Shown in pieces: positions 41,626 to 50,621 of a stretch of DNA of 64,000 bases (its first letter is position 1; each line of letters starts with the position of its first letter). Made by a program: the position numbers and the translations under genes. The stretch covers positions 2,914,001 through 2,978,000 of the forward strand of contig NC_015717.1 of the NCBI RefSeq assembly GCF_000253295.1, read 5' to 3'. The stretch is from Hyphomicrobium sp. MC1 (lineage in GTDB: Bacteria; Pseudomonadota; Alphaproteobacteria; Rhizobiales; Hyphomicrobiaceae). Under the pieces are notes generated by a model. That model was not told the origin of the DNA. It did no database searches and saw only the letters and a list, made by a program, of their open reading frames with translations.

Positions 41626-43500
41626 TTAGCCCTTTACGTCGACATCAACCGCGAAGTCGTGGAAGTTCATGATGCGCTCATTCATGCTCCGCTCCATATC
41701 TTTGGTGGCACCGACAAAGCGCATGAAATAGATCGGCTCGGCGCGGCTTCGCATGCGGAAAGCAAGGCGGTATCGACCAGGCTTGCTGATCAAATTACCT
41801 GGCACTTCATATTTGGCTTCCCTCACACCCAACGGCGTCAACGAATGGTTCTCCATGCGCACCAGCGGCGGATGATTGAGAACGGTGGTCGGGATGCTTG
41901 GCGGACGCAATTGCGGCAACGGATCAATGTCAAAATTGACCGGAAGATACATTTCGCGGTCCGTGCCCTTAACGTTGGTCGTCAGAAACTTGGTCTGAAA
42001 ATTCATCAGCATCTGGTCGGTATCAATGCGGCCGGCCGCAACGTCGAGACTATGCAGATCGGCCATATCGCCGTTGCTATCGACGTAACCCGACTCCCAG
42101 ACATTGTTACCGTCCGGATCGACAAGCGCGACATTCACCCAAAGCTGCGGCTGTGCGCCGAGAGATCCCGACGGCAGGTTGTGGCCGGTGTTCGTGTTCT
42201 TGATCCTGTAGGAGAACGCAAGATCCGAGCCGACCTTTGGCGTGCCTTCGATGAATGGGCCATCGACTTTGCTGCTGTTCTCCATCACCCGACGACGAAG
42301 AGCATCTCGTGCGTCGAGCTTCTTCAGATTTTCGTCGATAATTTCGCGCGCGTCCTCACGATCGTTCGGATTGCTCCAGCGCTTCGGAAACGCGACTTTG
42401 ATCTTTCCGTCCGCGACTTTGTCTTCGAATTTGCTCGTGCCCCAGCCAGCGCGCCAATCGAACTGCAGCCAGTCCTGAATGCTATAGGCCTGGGCTTTGA
42501 CGTTGTGCGGGAAGATGCCCGGATGAGCGATCGAATAGCCCGGTCCGACGAAGCGGTGGTTGGCATGTTTACGACCTGGATTGATCTCCTTGCCGCCGAC
42601 GATCGCTGACGGCGCCGTCGCATAGCCCTTCGGCTGGCCGGGAACTTTGCCCATGTGACAGTCCTGGCAAGTGATCCCTGCTTTACGCGCCGGGCTATCG
42701 CGATATTGGTCCCACACGATTTCGAGCTTGATGCCTAGGTTCACGGCGACCTGATGACAACTGACGCAGAACTCCGATTTGGTGATCTGGTCGTTCGTGA
42801 TCATGCCTTTATGGATGTCGTTGCCGCGGCCTTTTGCGCTCGTCTTGACCGAATAGGTTTCCTTATTGACTATGACGTTTTTGATGACGCTTTTTTCGCC
42901 GCTGCCATAGACGGGTTCGTAAATCTTACCCGGTTCAACCCGACGCTCGCCGTTGACCTTGCCGTACTGTTCTTTAACCCGGTGGCACGTGATGCAAGTG
43001 ACGCCCTCACGTGAGATTTGGCTTCTCGCCCAAAGGGGCGCCTCGCGCGCTTCTCCGAGTTGCGTGCCGACCTGCTGATGGCAGCGCACGCAGAAGGTGC
43101 CCACTGTCCCCTGCGTCAGCGTTTGGAACTTTTGCTCGAATTTGTGGAACATCGGTGAGATCGACGCATAGGCGTGCTGCGACGATGACCACTCATCGTA
43201 AATCTGCTTATGGCAAGTGCCGCATTGCGCGGCGGTCGGATAAAGCTCTTCGTCGCTATTTGTGCTACCGTGCGCATCGGGCTTGCTGTTATCCAATCCG
43301 TCAGGCTTGGCTTTGCCGGCCTCCGGCCTTCGGATCTCGCCTGTGTTTTCGGCAAGCACAAGCGCGCGAGGCGGAGCTTGTGTCTGCCGTGTTGCGCTGC
43401 TGTTCTCCTCGGCTGCGGCTTTACGCGGATGCGCCGCAGACATAAGAACCGCGCTGGCAAACATGCCGGAGAGCAGTGCAAATATTGACAATCGCGTCAT
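41626..43500 (-). CDS. Pentaheme c-type cytochrome with C-terminal beta domain
   Basis: A 624-residue periplasmic protein. The signal peptide covers about residues 1-31. Five CxxCH sites are at 93-97, 137-141, 169-173, 245-249 and 278-282. A 300-residue C-terminal part without hemes follows. It contains GSDLAFSYRIKNTNTGHNLPSG and other beta-rich, cytochrome c554/NrfA-superfamily-like text. There is no CxxCK, so it is not NrfA, and five hemes exclude hydroxylamine oxidoreductase. The start at 43500 gives a proper signal peptide; the open frame extends 63 codons upstream. The partner may be the porin encoded downstream. Confidence 0.84.
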   Translation of the reverse strand: MTRLSIFALLSGMFASAVLMSAAHPRKAAAEENSSATRQTQAPPRALVLAENTGEIRRPEAGKAKPDGLDNSKPDAHGSTNSDEELYPTAAQCGTCHKQIYDEWSSSQHAYASISPMFHKFEQKFQTLTQGTVGTFCVRCHQQVGTQLGEAREAPLWARSQISREGVTCITCHRVKEQYGKVNGERRVEPGKIYEPVYGSGEKSVIKNVIVNKETYSVKTSAKGRGNDIHKGMITNDQITKSEFCVSCHQVAVNLGIKLEIVWDQYRDSPARKAGITCQDCHMGKVPGQPKGYATAPSAIVGGKEINPGRKHANHRFVGPGYSIAHPGIFPHNVKAQAYSIQDWLQFDWRAGWGTSKFEDKVADGKIKVAFPKRWSNPNDREDAREIIDENLKKLDARDALRRRVMENSSKVDGPFIEGTPKVGSDLAFSYRIKNTNTGHNLPSGSLGAQPQLWVNVALVDPDGNNVWESGYVDSNGDMADLHSLDVAAGRIDTDQMLMNFQTKFLTTNVKGTDREMYLPVNFDIDPLPQLRPPSIPTTVLNHPPLVRMENHSLTPLGVREAKYEVPGNLISKPGRYRLAFRMRSRAEPIYFMRFVGATKDMERSMNERIMNFHDFAVDVDVKG

Positions 43501-44056
43501 GGCCTTATCCCTGTCCTCAGTACATTTCAGGGCAGCATTTCGATTCGCATCGCCCCGCGAAACGACGCTGAACAGCCGTCTGGAATGGATGGCCTGCTGA
43601 TTAATTGAAACGCGAAATGGGCCGCGATATGGCCGCGAATTTATTCTCGCGCCAGATTTCGCAATTCGGATAATTGCTCGCATTCGCAATTATCGACGAC
43701 ACTCCCTTCCTTGCAATAACGCGCTTCGTCAGCTTGCTGACTATGATTCCAACGCAAACGGCCGTTTATTATGGCCTTTACGCTGCTCCACGCATTCAAC
43801 AGCAAGCGTCCAAAACGGCCCGCACCGGACGCCATCTCGCGCGTCGCATTTCTTGTTATTGCCGCAGCTATTACTCTATTTTACCGTTTCTAATTCCCCC
43901 TCCATTTCCGCTTTGAGCGATTTCCAACGCGGCCATTGTCTGACCACGAATGATCATTACTGGAAATAAAATGCAGGCGGACGAACTTGAAATTCTTCGC
44001 CTGATCTCAGCGGGATAGATCGACATCATGAACCTCAACCCTACTGGGATGAACTT
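43501..44056. other. Divergent intergenic region of the multiheme locus
   Basis: A 556-bp AT-richer spacer between the leftward pentaheme-porin pair and the rightward reductase-cytochrome operon. It carries the repeated operator-like element at 43661-43694. No FNR/FixK box was found. An open frame at 43674-43916 overlaps this element and has no family likeness. Confidence 0.5.
43661..43694. promoter_or_regulatory. Operator-like nested inverted repeats
   Basis: GATAATTGC at 43669-43677 and GCAATTATC at 43686-43694 form a perfect nine-base inverted repeat with an eight-base spacer. A further GCAATT at 43661-43666 pairs with AATTGC at 43672-43677. Three half-sites in tandem suggest cooperative binding of a dimeric regulator serving both multiheme operons. 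The regulator is unknown. Confidence 0.5.
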
Positions 44057-45112
44057 ATGTCAAAACGTCACAAAGTCACGATCGACGGCAAAAGCTTTCT
44101 GGCGCCGCGCGGTGCGCTTCTGCTCGATGTGGCGTTGAACAACGGCATCGACCTGCCTTACAGCTGTCGCGCAGGACATTGCGGAACATGCTGCGTGCGA
44201 CTTGTATCCGGCGACGTGCACGGTGGCGAAGGAGCGGAGCCCGGCGTCATTCACGCCTGTCAGTGTCGGATCGTTGCCGACGCAGTAATCGAGCGCGAGC
44301 AGCCCGCTGATATTCGTTCCGTCAACGGCGTCTTGAGCACATTGCGGCCGCTGTCGTCGGAAGTCCTGGAAATCGGCATTACAACGGACCGTCCCCTTCC
44401 GCATCTGCCCGGCCAATACGCACACGTACAGTTCAGCGGTTATCCGAACCGTTCCTATAGCATCACGCATGCTCTGAATGAATCGGACGACTGCGATGCC
44501 ACGTGGTTTCACGTCCGCCGCGTTGAGAACGGTCGCGTCAGCGCATCCATCGGTAAGCGGATTAAGATCGGACACCGTGTCAGGCTCACGGGTCCCTTTG
44601 GATCCGCGCACTTCCGGCCGAATCGCGGTGGCCGGATCGTTCTCGTGGCAACCAACACGGGTTTCGCTCCGATCTGGGCGATCGCCGTCGCAGCGCTTCG
44701 CGAAGATCCTTCACGAAGAATGATGGTCATTGCCGGCGGCCGCACCTTGGATTCCCTTTATATGGCCCCCGCTCTTGTGCGCCTGGCGCGTTTTCCGAAC
44801 GTCGTCGTCGTACCAGTCTGCAGTTCTTTGCAGGTATCGATTCCGGCGGTCAGACCGGGTCGGCCAACCGACTATCTACCACGCTTATTGCCCACCGATG
44901 CTTTGTACGCCTGCGGTGCACCGGGCATGGTCGAGTCGGTAAAGGCAGTTTCGGCAGACGTTGGCGCGACCTGCTACGCCGACCCATTCCTGCCGGCACC
45001 CGACACAGCGGGCGGGCAAAGCCCTCTCACCCGCACCATCGAGAGGCTCTCCTCTCCCCGAGATCGAAACATTCTTCAACTCGCTTACGAGCGCCCAGGA
45101 GGTTTCAGGTAG
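44057..45112 (+). CDS. [2Fe-2S] ferredoxin / FAD-NAD(P)H oxidoreductase
   Basis: A 351-residue cytoplasmic electron-transfer protein. The N-terminal plant-type ferredoxin domain has cysteines 37, 42 and 45 in SCRAGHCGTCC and a fourth in HACQ at 68. The flavin part has RSYSITHA (RxYS motif). The nicotinamide part has IVLVATNTGFAPIWAIA and ends with YACGAPGMVESV. The plan matches the reductase components of oxygenases, but no oxygenase is present. Here it leads an operon of multiheme cytochromes and could pass electrons from NAD(P)H into that chain. Confidence 0.85.
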   Translation: MSKRHKVTIDGKSFLAPRGALLLDVALNNGIDLPYSCRAGHCGTCCVRLVSGDVHGGEGAEPGVIHACQCRIVADAVIEREQPADIRSVNGVLSTLRPLSSEVLEIGITTDRPLPHLPGQYAHVQFSGYPNRSYSITHALNESDDCDATWFHVRRVENGRVSASIGKRIKIGHRVRLTGPFGSAHFRPNRGGRIVLVATNTGFAPIWAIAVAALREDPSRRMMVIAGGRTLDSLYMAPALVRLARFPNVVVVPVCSSLQVSIPAVRPGRPTDYLPRLLPTDALYACGAPGMVESVKAVSADVGATCYADPFLPAPDTAGGQSPLTRTIERLSSPRDRNILQLAYERPGGFR

Positions 45113-45155
45113 CAATCGCTGCTCGCTTACGGGTACATGCGCGAGGAATATTTCA

Positions 45156-46214
45156 TTGCGTCTTTCAAAGCGTAACAATTGGTCGATGCTCAGCACAGAT
45201 TTCAATTCTGTGCGGTTCGGTCTGTTACTCGCACTGCCGTTGGTCGTTACGCTCGACATCGGTCGCTCTGTTGCGTTGGATACGACGAAGGTCGTCGGGC
45301 CGAATGCCTGCGCCGAATGCCACAAGCAGGAAGCCGAAGCCTGGAAAGGCACACATCATTTCAAGACGTTCCGAGAGCTGCCGCGCAACCCCGAAGCCAA
45401 CAAAATCGCGGAAAGGATGGACGTCCGGCGCATCAAATCGGAAAGCTTATGCGTGAATTGTCATTACACAGTTCAACGCAAGGATAACAACGATGCGGTC
45501 GTGTCCGGAATCTCCTGCGAGTCCTGTCATGGCGCAGCCAAGGATTGGATCAAAATCCATAGCAGCTTCAGCGGTAAAACCGCGAAGACGGAAACGAAAA
45601 GCGAAGCGCAGGCGCGCTGGAAGCTCGCGGAGTCAAAAGGCATGATCCGACGTCATGCGCTCTATCAACTGGCGAAGAACTGCTACGGCTGCCACGTCGT
45701 GCCGCGAGAAGATCTCGTAAACAAAGGGTTACATCGAGCTGGCAGCCTATTTGAGCTGGTGTCCTGGTCGCAGGGCGAGGTGTTGCACAACACATGGTAT
45801 TCAAGAGGCAAAGAAAATGTTCCGGCCGATGCCGAGCGCAAACGCATGCTTTATCTGATCGGCCTTGGCGTCGAACTTGAAACCGCGTTGCGAGCTGTCG
45901 GAAAGGCGACTGTGCGAAAGGCTTACGCCCTCGAAATGGCTCAGCGTGCGGATAAAGCGCGACGACGACTCGCAGCGGTGGCAACGGCAGTGCCAAACGT
46001 GCCGGAAATCGCCAAGATCGTGGAATTATCTCATTCGGCCGCACTGACCTTGAACAGCGAGAAGGATCTCTCGGCGGCAGCCGATGGCATATCTCAGCTG
46101 CTCGTCAGCATCACCGACAAGTATGACGGCAGCACCATGGCCGGCCTCGACAGCATGATCCCGCAGCCAAGCCAGTTCAAAGGTACTGCGAGAAAAGCTT
46201 CAGCCATCAATTGA
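45156..46214 (+). CDS. Tetraheme cytochrome c554-like protein
   Basis: A 352-residue exported cytochrome. A hydrophobic segment lies at about residues 21-33. Four CxxCH sites are at 52-56, 99-103, 121-125 and 176-180, followed by a heme-free helical C-terminal half. The N-terminal half looks like the cytochrome c554 superfamily, known as the electron acceptor of hydroxylamine oxidoreductase in nitrifiers. A TTG start at 45156 has GAGGAA eight bases upstream; an ATG at 45186 is the alternative. It follows the ferredoxin reductase by 43 bp. Confidence 0.82.
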   Translation: MRLSKRNNWSMLSTDFNSVRFGLLLALPLVVTLDIGRSVALDTTKVVGPNACAECHKQEAEAWKGTHHFKTFRELPRNPEANKIAERMDVRRIKSESLCVNCHYTVQRKDNNDAVVSGISCESCHGAAKDWIKIHSSFSGKTAKTETKSEAQARWKLAESKGMIRRHALYQLAKNCYGCHVVPREDLVNKGLHRAGSLFELVSWSQGEVLHNTWYSRGKENVPADAERKRMLYLIGLGVELETALRAVGKATVRKAYALEMAQRADKARRRLAAVATAVPNVPEIAKIVELSHSAALTLNSEKDLSAAADGISQLLVSITDKYDGSTMAGLDSMIPQPSQFKGTARKASAIN

Positions 46215-46287
46215 CGTTATCGGAGCGCGGCCGCGACCGGCGCGCGATTCCTACGGGGGTGGGAATGAGCAAATCTGGTGGCCTCGC

Positions 46288-47187
46288 GTGAAGACGGTAG
46301 CACAACGCGTTCCCGGCAGCGTGATCTGGATGCTTGGCTCGGCGTGGACGGTCATCTGCCGCGCGAGCCTCGTTGTCCTGATGATCGCGCTGTCCGCGGG
46401 CTTATTCTTCTGGGTATGGATATATGCCAGCGCGCTTCGCGATCCGCGCTATCTCGATGGCTGGCTGCTTGCCGCCGGCATGAGCCTGCAGTTCAGCTTT
46501 CACGCCGCTATCAAGACGAACAAGCTTCCGCCGAAGCTCTTCAAGAGATGGCGGGGCGTCCACATCTTCGTCGGCTACGCGCTTGTCGCCGCGTTCCTCT
46601 CACATTCCAATTTTTCGATGCCAGATACCCCGTTCGAGTGGGCACTGTGGAGCGGCTTCGTAACGGTGACGCTCAGTGGTGTGTTCGGCACTTACCTCGC
46701 GTGGTCGTCACGCGCCAAGTGCGGAATCGACGACAACGTTAGCCTCGAGCGCATCCTTGCCCGCCGCGCCGAGCTTGCGCGAGACGTGCGCGAACTCATT
46801 ACGACACCAGATCCAATTGCTGTGGAGTTGTCGCTGCCCGCTCCGCCTTATGACGCTTGGATCACCGATCTTTACGCAAACCATCTCAATCACTTTTTCG
46901 CAGAGCCGCGCAATTTTTCGTCGCATCTCTTGGGCTCGCGAAGGCCGCTCCAGCGCCTGACGGCGGAGATCGAACGCCTGTCGCGCTACGTCGATGGCCC
47001 ACGACAGGACAAGCTCGCGACGATCAGCAAGATGACGGCTGAAAAAGATCGTCTCGACTTTGCGCGCGTTCATCTTGCACTGACAAGAGCGTGGCTATTC
47101 GTGCATGTCCCCATCACCTACGCGCTCATCGTGCTGTCGGTGTTGCACATCCTTGTCGTCTATTCCTATTCGTCGGGGGCTTGGTGA
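46288..47187 (+). CDS. Five-helix membrane protein, possible b-type cytochrome
   Basis: A 299-residue inner-membrane protein with helices at about 25-48, 58-73, 90-107, 117-137 and 272-294. Between the fourth and fifth lies a 130-residue soluble helical domain. Histidines lie within or near the helices (QFSFHAAIKTN, WRGVHIFVGYALVAAFLSHS, LFVHVPITY, LSVLHILVVY), as expected for heme b ligands in ferric-reductase-like or cytochrome b561 proteins. It could link quinol or cytoplasmic donors to the periplasmic cytochromes. It begins with GTG and shares one base with the decaheme gene. Confidence 0.68.
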   Translation: MKTVAQRVPGSVIWMLGSAWTVICRASLVVLMIALSAGLFFWVWIYASALRDPRYLDGWLLAAGMSLQFSFHAAIKTNKLPPKLFKRWRGVHIFVGYALVAAFLSHSNFSMPDTPFEWALWSGFVTVTLSGVFGTYLAWSSRAKCGIDDNVSLERILARRAELARDVRELITTPDPIAVELSLPAPPYDAWITDLYANHLNHFFAEPRNFSSHLLGSRRPLQRLTAEIERLSRYVDGPRQDKLATISKMTAEKDRLDFARVHLALTRAWLFVHVPITYALIVLSVLHILVVYSYSSGAW

Positions 47188-49595
47188 TGCGGCTGTGGCC
47201 GTGGCGAGCAATGGAGCTGAGTCCGCTTCCCAACTTGGGGCGAGACCGATTTGCGCGCATTCTGGCGCTCGCAACATCCATCGGCGTTAGCGCCGTATTC
47301 ATCGCGTCTCCCGGAACGCAATTTCTCATGCCGGGGCCATTGAGCAGCGCGCACGGCGCGATCAAGAATTGTTCTTCGTGCCATGCCCGTAGTGGCGACG
47401 GAAAATTGAGTTGGGTCCATGGCATCGTCGCCCTTGGATCGACCGCGGACAGCAAGGCTTGCCTGACCTGTCACAAGATCTCGGAAAGCGCCTTTAACCC
47501 ACACGGCGCGTCAGCTGAGGTCCTGAAGAAGAGCACGCTGCGGCTCGTAAATATTGCGACTGGAAGCCCTCAATCGCTGTCTGCGCGCGCGCAAACCGCT
47601 GCCCTGCCGATGCAGAAGATGATTTCCGGCGGCCTTAACTGCGCTAGCTGCCATCAGGAGCACCAAGGCATCAATTTCGATCTGGACAAGATCTCCAATG
47701 AGCAATGCCGATCCTGTCATTCGGTGAAATTCGACAGCTTCGATGATGGTCATCCGGCATTCGATACCTACCCGTTCCGGCGACGCACACGGATCATCTA
47801 TGACCACACCGCACATTTCGACAAATACTTTCCGGACGTCGCGAAAAAAGACCCGTCGCGACGGATTCCGGCCACCTGCTCTACGTGTCACGACAGCCAA
47901 AACGACAGACGGATCATGTCTGTCGTTCCCTTTGAGCGAACGTGCAGCGGCTGTCATCTGGGACAAATTACCGGTAAGGACCGCGTGAACGGTCCGAAAG
48001 GCATTGCATTTCTGACGCTACCGGGCCTCGACCTCGAAACGCTGAAAAAGAAGAACGCGGCAATCGGCGAATGGCCGGATGCTTCAGAAGCCGAACTCAC
48101 GCCTTTCATGAAAATGATGGTCGGGCGAAACGCTGAAGGTCGCGCGACGTTGAGAACAGTAGACGGCCTCAATCTGCAGGACCTTGCACAGGCTAACAAC
48201 GATCAAATCAAAGCTGTGACCGATCTTGCGTGGGATATTAAAAAGCTGTTCTACGCGCTGATCGCCGGAAAAGCGTCCGACGTTCTTGGCGATCTTAATA
48301 TCGGTAACGGCAATGCCAAGCTGAATGTGACGCTCGTCGCCGATTTGACAGCGAACATCCCGCGGGACGTTGTCGTTGGCGCGCAGCAGCAATGGTTGCC
48401 AAATTTGGCAAGAGAGATTGCCGATGGCCCATTGCCAGATGCTCCGGCGCCGAGCGCGTCCAACTCAACACCCGGCGTTTTGCGTTCCGCCGGGAAGGAA
48501 GAGGCGAAGAGTACGGACAAACGTTCGCCTCCTGCTGACGACGGCGAGCAAGAAAAAACGCGACAGGCAGCTGATAAGGTCAAGCGCGATCCTCCAGCGT
48601 GCCTGCTACGCGTCTTCGGTCAATGCATCATGAATAATGCGCCTGGAAACTCAGCAGATGCGGCTCATTCCGACGCCGGTGACAATAGCGATAACACGTC
48701 CACTGACAGGAAAAAGACCCATGCCACCTCTCTACCGCCTGCGATGCAAGCAGGCTTGAAGGATCTCCGGCCACCTGGCGATGGCGAACGCACAATGCAA
48801 TTGGCACAAGTTTCGACGAGCAAAACCGCGGTCAACGCACGCGCTCAACCCGCGGCAAAATCCTCGCGCCAATCCGACGACCTTCTCTCTCTCTCAGAAG
48901 AGGAGAGTCGCGATCTTGAGGCGCGAAACAATGGATCGGCCGACAAAAAAGGCGCTGCATCTCAAGCAGCACCGTCGCCCTCGGGAAATGCGAGTACAGA
49001 GGCGAGCGTGCCCCCGATCATCAGCATTGCAAGCGATATCGATGCTGAAAGCTGGGCCGAATATGGCGGCTGGTATCGGCAGGATTACGCGATTTTCTAT
49101 CGACCCACCGGGCACAAAGACAAGTTCATCTACTCTTGGCTGTTCCTGACTGGTCCGAAGACGCGGAAAGATGGCACGACGCCCGCTACGGCTGTTTTCA
49201 ACGTCCTGACCAATAAGGACGCACCGGGATCATGCACGAAGTGCCACAGCATCGATGACGGCCGCAATGGTGGGCGCGTCGTCAATTTTTCTCCGCTTTC
49301 GGCAAGCTCCAAGAGCGGACGTTTTACGCGTTTTACTCACGAACCGCATTTCGGCATCGTAGGCAAGCGCGGCTGCCTGACATGCCACGACCTCGCAAAA
49401 GATCGGTCATATCTGAAGAGCTACGAGCAGGGAAATCCGCAGAATTTCGCGTCGAACTTCAGCACGGTGAAGAAGGATGTCTGCCAGGGCTGCCATGCCA
49501 GCAGCGGCGTGCGCCAAGACTGCCTGACATGCCACAACTATCATGTGAATGGCGTTATCACACCGATCATGACAACGCGTAATCCATCTCAGTAG
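47187..49595 (+). CDS. Decaheme c-type cytochrome
   Basis: An 802-residue protein with a single N-terminal helix (about residues 25-41), probably a membrane anchor. Ten CxxCH motifs fall in two groups: six at residues 62-257 and four at 683-783. The 400 residues between have no hemes. Their second half is low-complexity, Ser/Ala/Asp/Lys-rich and likely disordered. Heme-rich segments such as NCASCHQEHQGINF resemble periplasmic doheme/octaheme domains. It starts on the ATG overlapping the preceding stop. No close named family is recognised. Confidence 0.84.
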   Translation: MRLWPWRAMELSPLPNLGRDRFARILALATSIGVSAVFIASPGTQFLMPGPLSSAHGAIKNCSSCHARSGDGKLSWVHGIVALGSTADSKACLTCHKISESAFNPHGASAEVLKKSTLRLVNIATGSPQSLSARAQTAALPMQKMISGGLNCASCHQEHQGINFDLDKISNEQCRSCHSVKFDSFDDGHPAFDTYPFRRRTRIIYDHTAHFDKYFPDVAKKDPSRRIPATCSTCHDSQNDRRIMSVVPFERTCSGCHLGQITGKDRVNGPKGIAFLTLPGLDLETLKKKNAAIGEWPDASEAELTPFMKMMVGRNAEGRATLRTVDGLNLQDLAQANNDQIKAVTDLAWDIKKLFYALIAGKASDVLGDLNIGNGNAKLNVTLVADLTANIPRDVVVGAQQQWLPNLAREIADGPLPDAPAPSASNSTPGVLRSAGKEEAKSTDKRSPPADDGEQEKTRQAADKVKRDPPACLLRVFGQCIMNNAPGNSADAAHSDAGDNSDNTSTDRKKTHATSLPPAMQAGLKDLRPPGDGERTMQLAQVSTSKTAVNARAQPAAKSSRQSDDLLSLSEEESRDLEARNNGSADKKGAASQAAPSPSGNASTEASVPPIISIASDIDAESWAEYGGWYRQDYAIFYRPTGHKDKFIYSWLFLTGPKTRKDGTTPATAVFNVLTNKDAPGSCTKCHSIDDGRNGGRVVNFSPLSASSKSGRFTRFTHEPHFGIVGKRGCLTCHDLAKDRSYLKSYEQGNPQNFASNFSTVKKDVCQGCHASSGVRQDCLTCHNYHVNGVITPIMTTRNPSQ

Positions 49596-49684
49596 TGCCA
49601 AGATGCGGGCACTTTGGCCGTCATCGCCACGCTAGGCCCCCATTTGCATCCCAATCTTCCGTCAAATGATCATCGAGGTTGGAT

Positions 49685-50599
49685 ATGGTCCAGGCTTTTG
49701 CATCGATCGCGGCGGGGACTGCTGTCACGCTTCTGGCGGCCGTACTTTTGTTGTTGCGCGCGCCGCTCCACGGTCGCCGACCGGTCGTTGCGCTTACGCA
49801 TCGATGGATTAGCGCCGACACGCGCACATCGGGCATTGTCCTTGGGTCTCTCGTAGCGATCGCCGCGGCTTGTTTTGTGCACATCGCAGAAGCCCCGAGC
49901 AGCGTCGACGGCTCTTCCATGATAAGCCGTAGCGACGGGCATGTGATGCCGCCCGAAGCCACCGATGGCAATATTGAACCAGACACGGCGCAAGCGTTTG
50001 CTGATCTTCGCGCCTATGCGGCCGATACAAATTCTGGCGCGTCGTCGAAAGCTGTTGCCTCGCCGGACAATACTTCCACTGCTTTGCCTGACGTAGACAC
50101 GATGATTGCGAAACTGATCGCTCGTCTCGAAAAGCAGCCGAACGACGTCAATGGCTGGAAAATGCTCGGGTGGTCGTATCTCAATACCGGGCGACCTGGC
50201 GATGCGGCGACGGCTTATGAGACAGCCCTTAAGCTTCAGCCCGGCGATACCACACTCAAAAAAGCGCTCGATGAGGCACACGCAGCGCAGGCCAACCCGC
50301 AGACATTTTCACCCAGCGTCGCGTCGCCGTCCGACGACGTCGCAGCGGCGGCAAAGCTTTCAGATACACAACGCAACGACATGATCCGCGGCATGGTCGA
50401 TAAGCTTGCCGCCAGACTCGAGGCCTCCCCAAACGATGAGAGCGGCTGGTTGCGTCTGATGAGTTCGCGCGTCACGCTTGGAGAGACCGAGGCCGCCAAA
50501 ACAGCGTTGACGAAAGCTCTCCAATCCTTCTCCGGCGATGCTGCCGCTAAAGCCCGGCTCGTGTCCGCGGCGCGCGAACTTGGCATCAAAGCAGATTAA
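49685..50599 (+). CDS. CcmI/CycH-like TPR protein for cytochrome c assembly
   Basis: A 304-residue protein. It has two N-terminal helices (about 4-25 and 46-64), a linker, then a TPR domain at about 130-200 (WKMLGWSYLNTGRPGDAATAYETALKLQPGD) and a second similar repeat near 250-290. The plan is that of CcmI/CycH, which hands apocytochrome to the heme ligase. As the only ccm-type gene in the locus it may be a dedicated chaperone for the multiheme proteins upstream. GAGG lies ahead of the ATG at 49685. Confidence 0.78.
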   Translation: MVQAFASIAAGTAVTLLAAVLLLLRAPLHGRRPVVALTHRWISADTRTSGIVLGSLVAIAAACFVHIAEAPSSVDGSSMISRSDGHVMPPEATDGNIEPDTAQAFADLRAYAADTNSGASSKAVASPDNTSTALPDVDTMIAKLIARLEKQPNDVNGWKMLGWSYLNTGRPGDAATAYETALKLQPGDTTLKKALDEAHAAQANPQTFSPSVASPSDDVAAAAKLSDTQRNDMIRGMVDKLAARLEASPNDESGWLRLMSSRVTLGETEAAKTALTKALQSFSGDAAAKARLVSAARELGIKAD

Positions 50600-50621
50600 C
50601 GGCCCGCTCTTGCCGACAGAT

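Noticed and set aside
41626..43500. Pentaheme cytochrome as nitrite reductase NrfA or hydroxylamine oxidoreductase
   Set aside because: No CxxCK site for NrfA, and only five hemes with no P460-type region for hydroxylamine oxidoreductase.
43674..43916. Open frame in the multiheme intergenic region
   Set aside because: Overlaps the nested inverted repeats, lacks a ribosome-binding site and shows no protein-like features.
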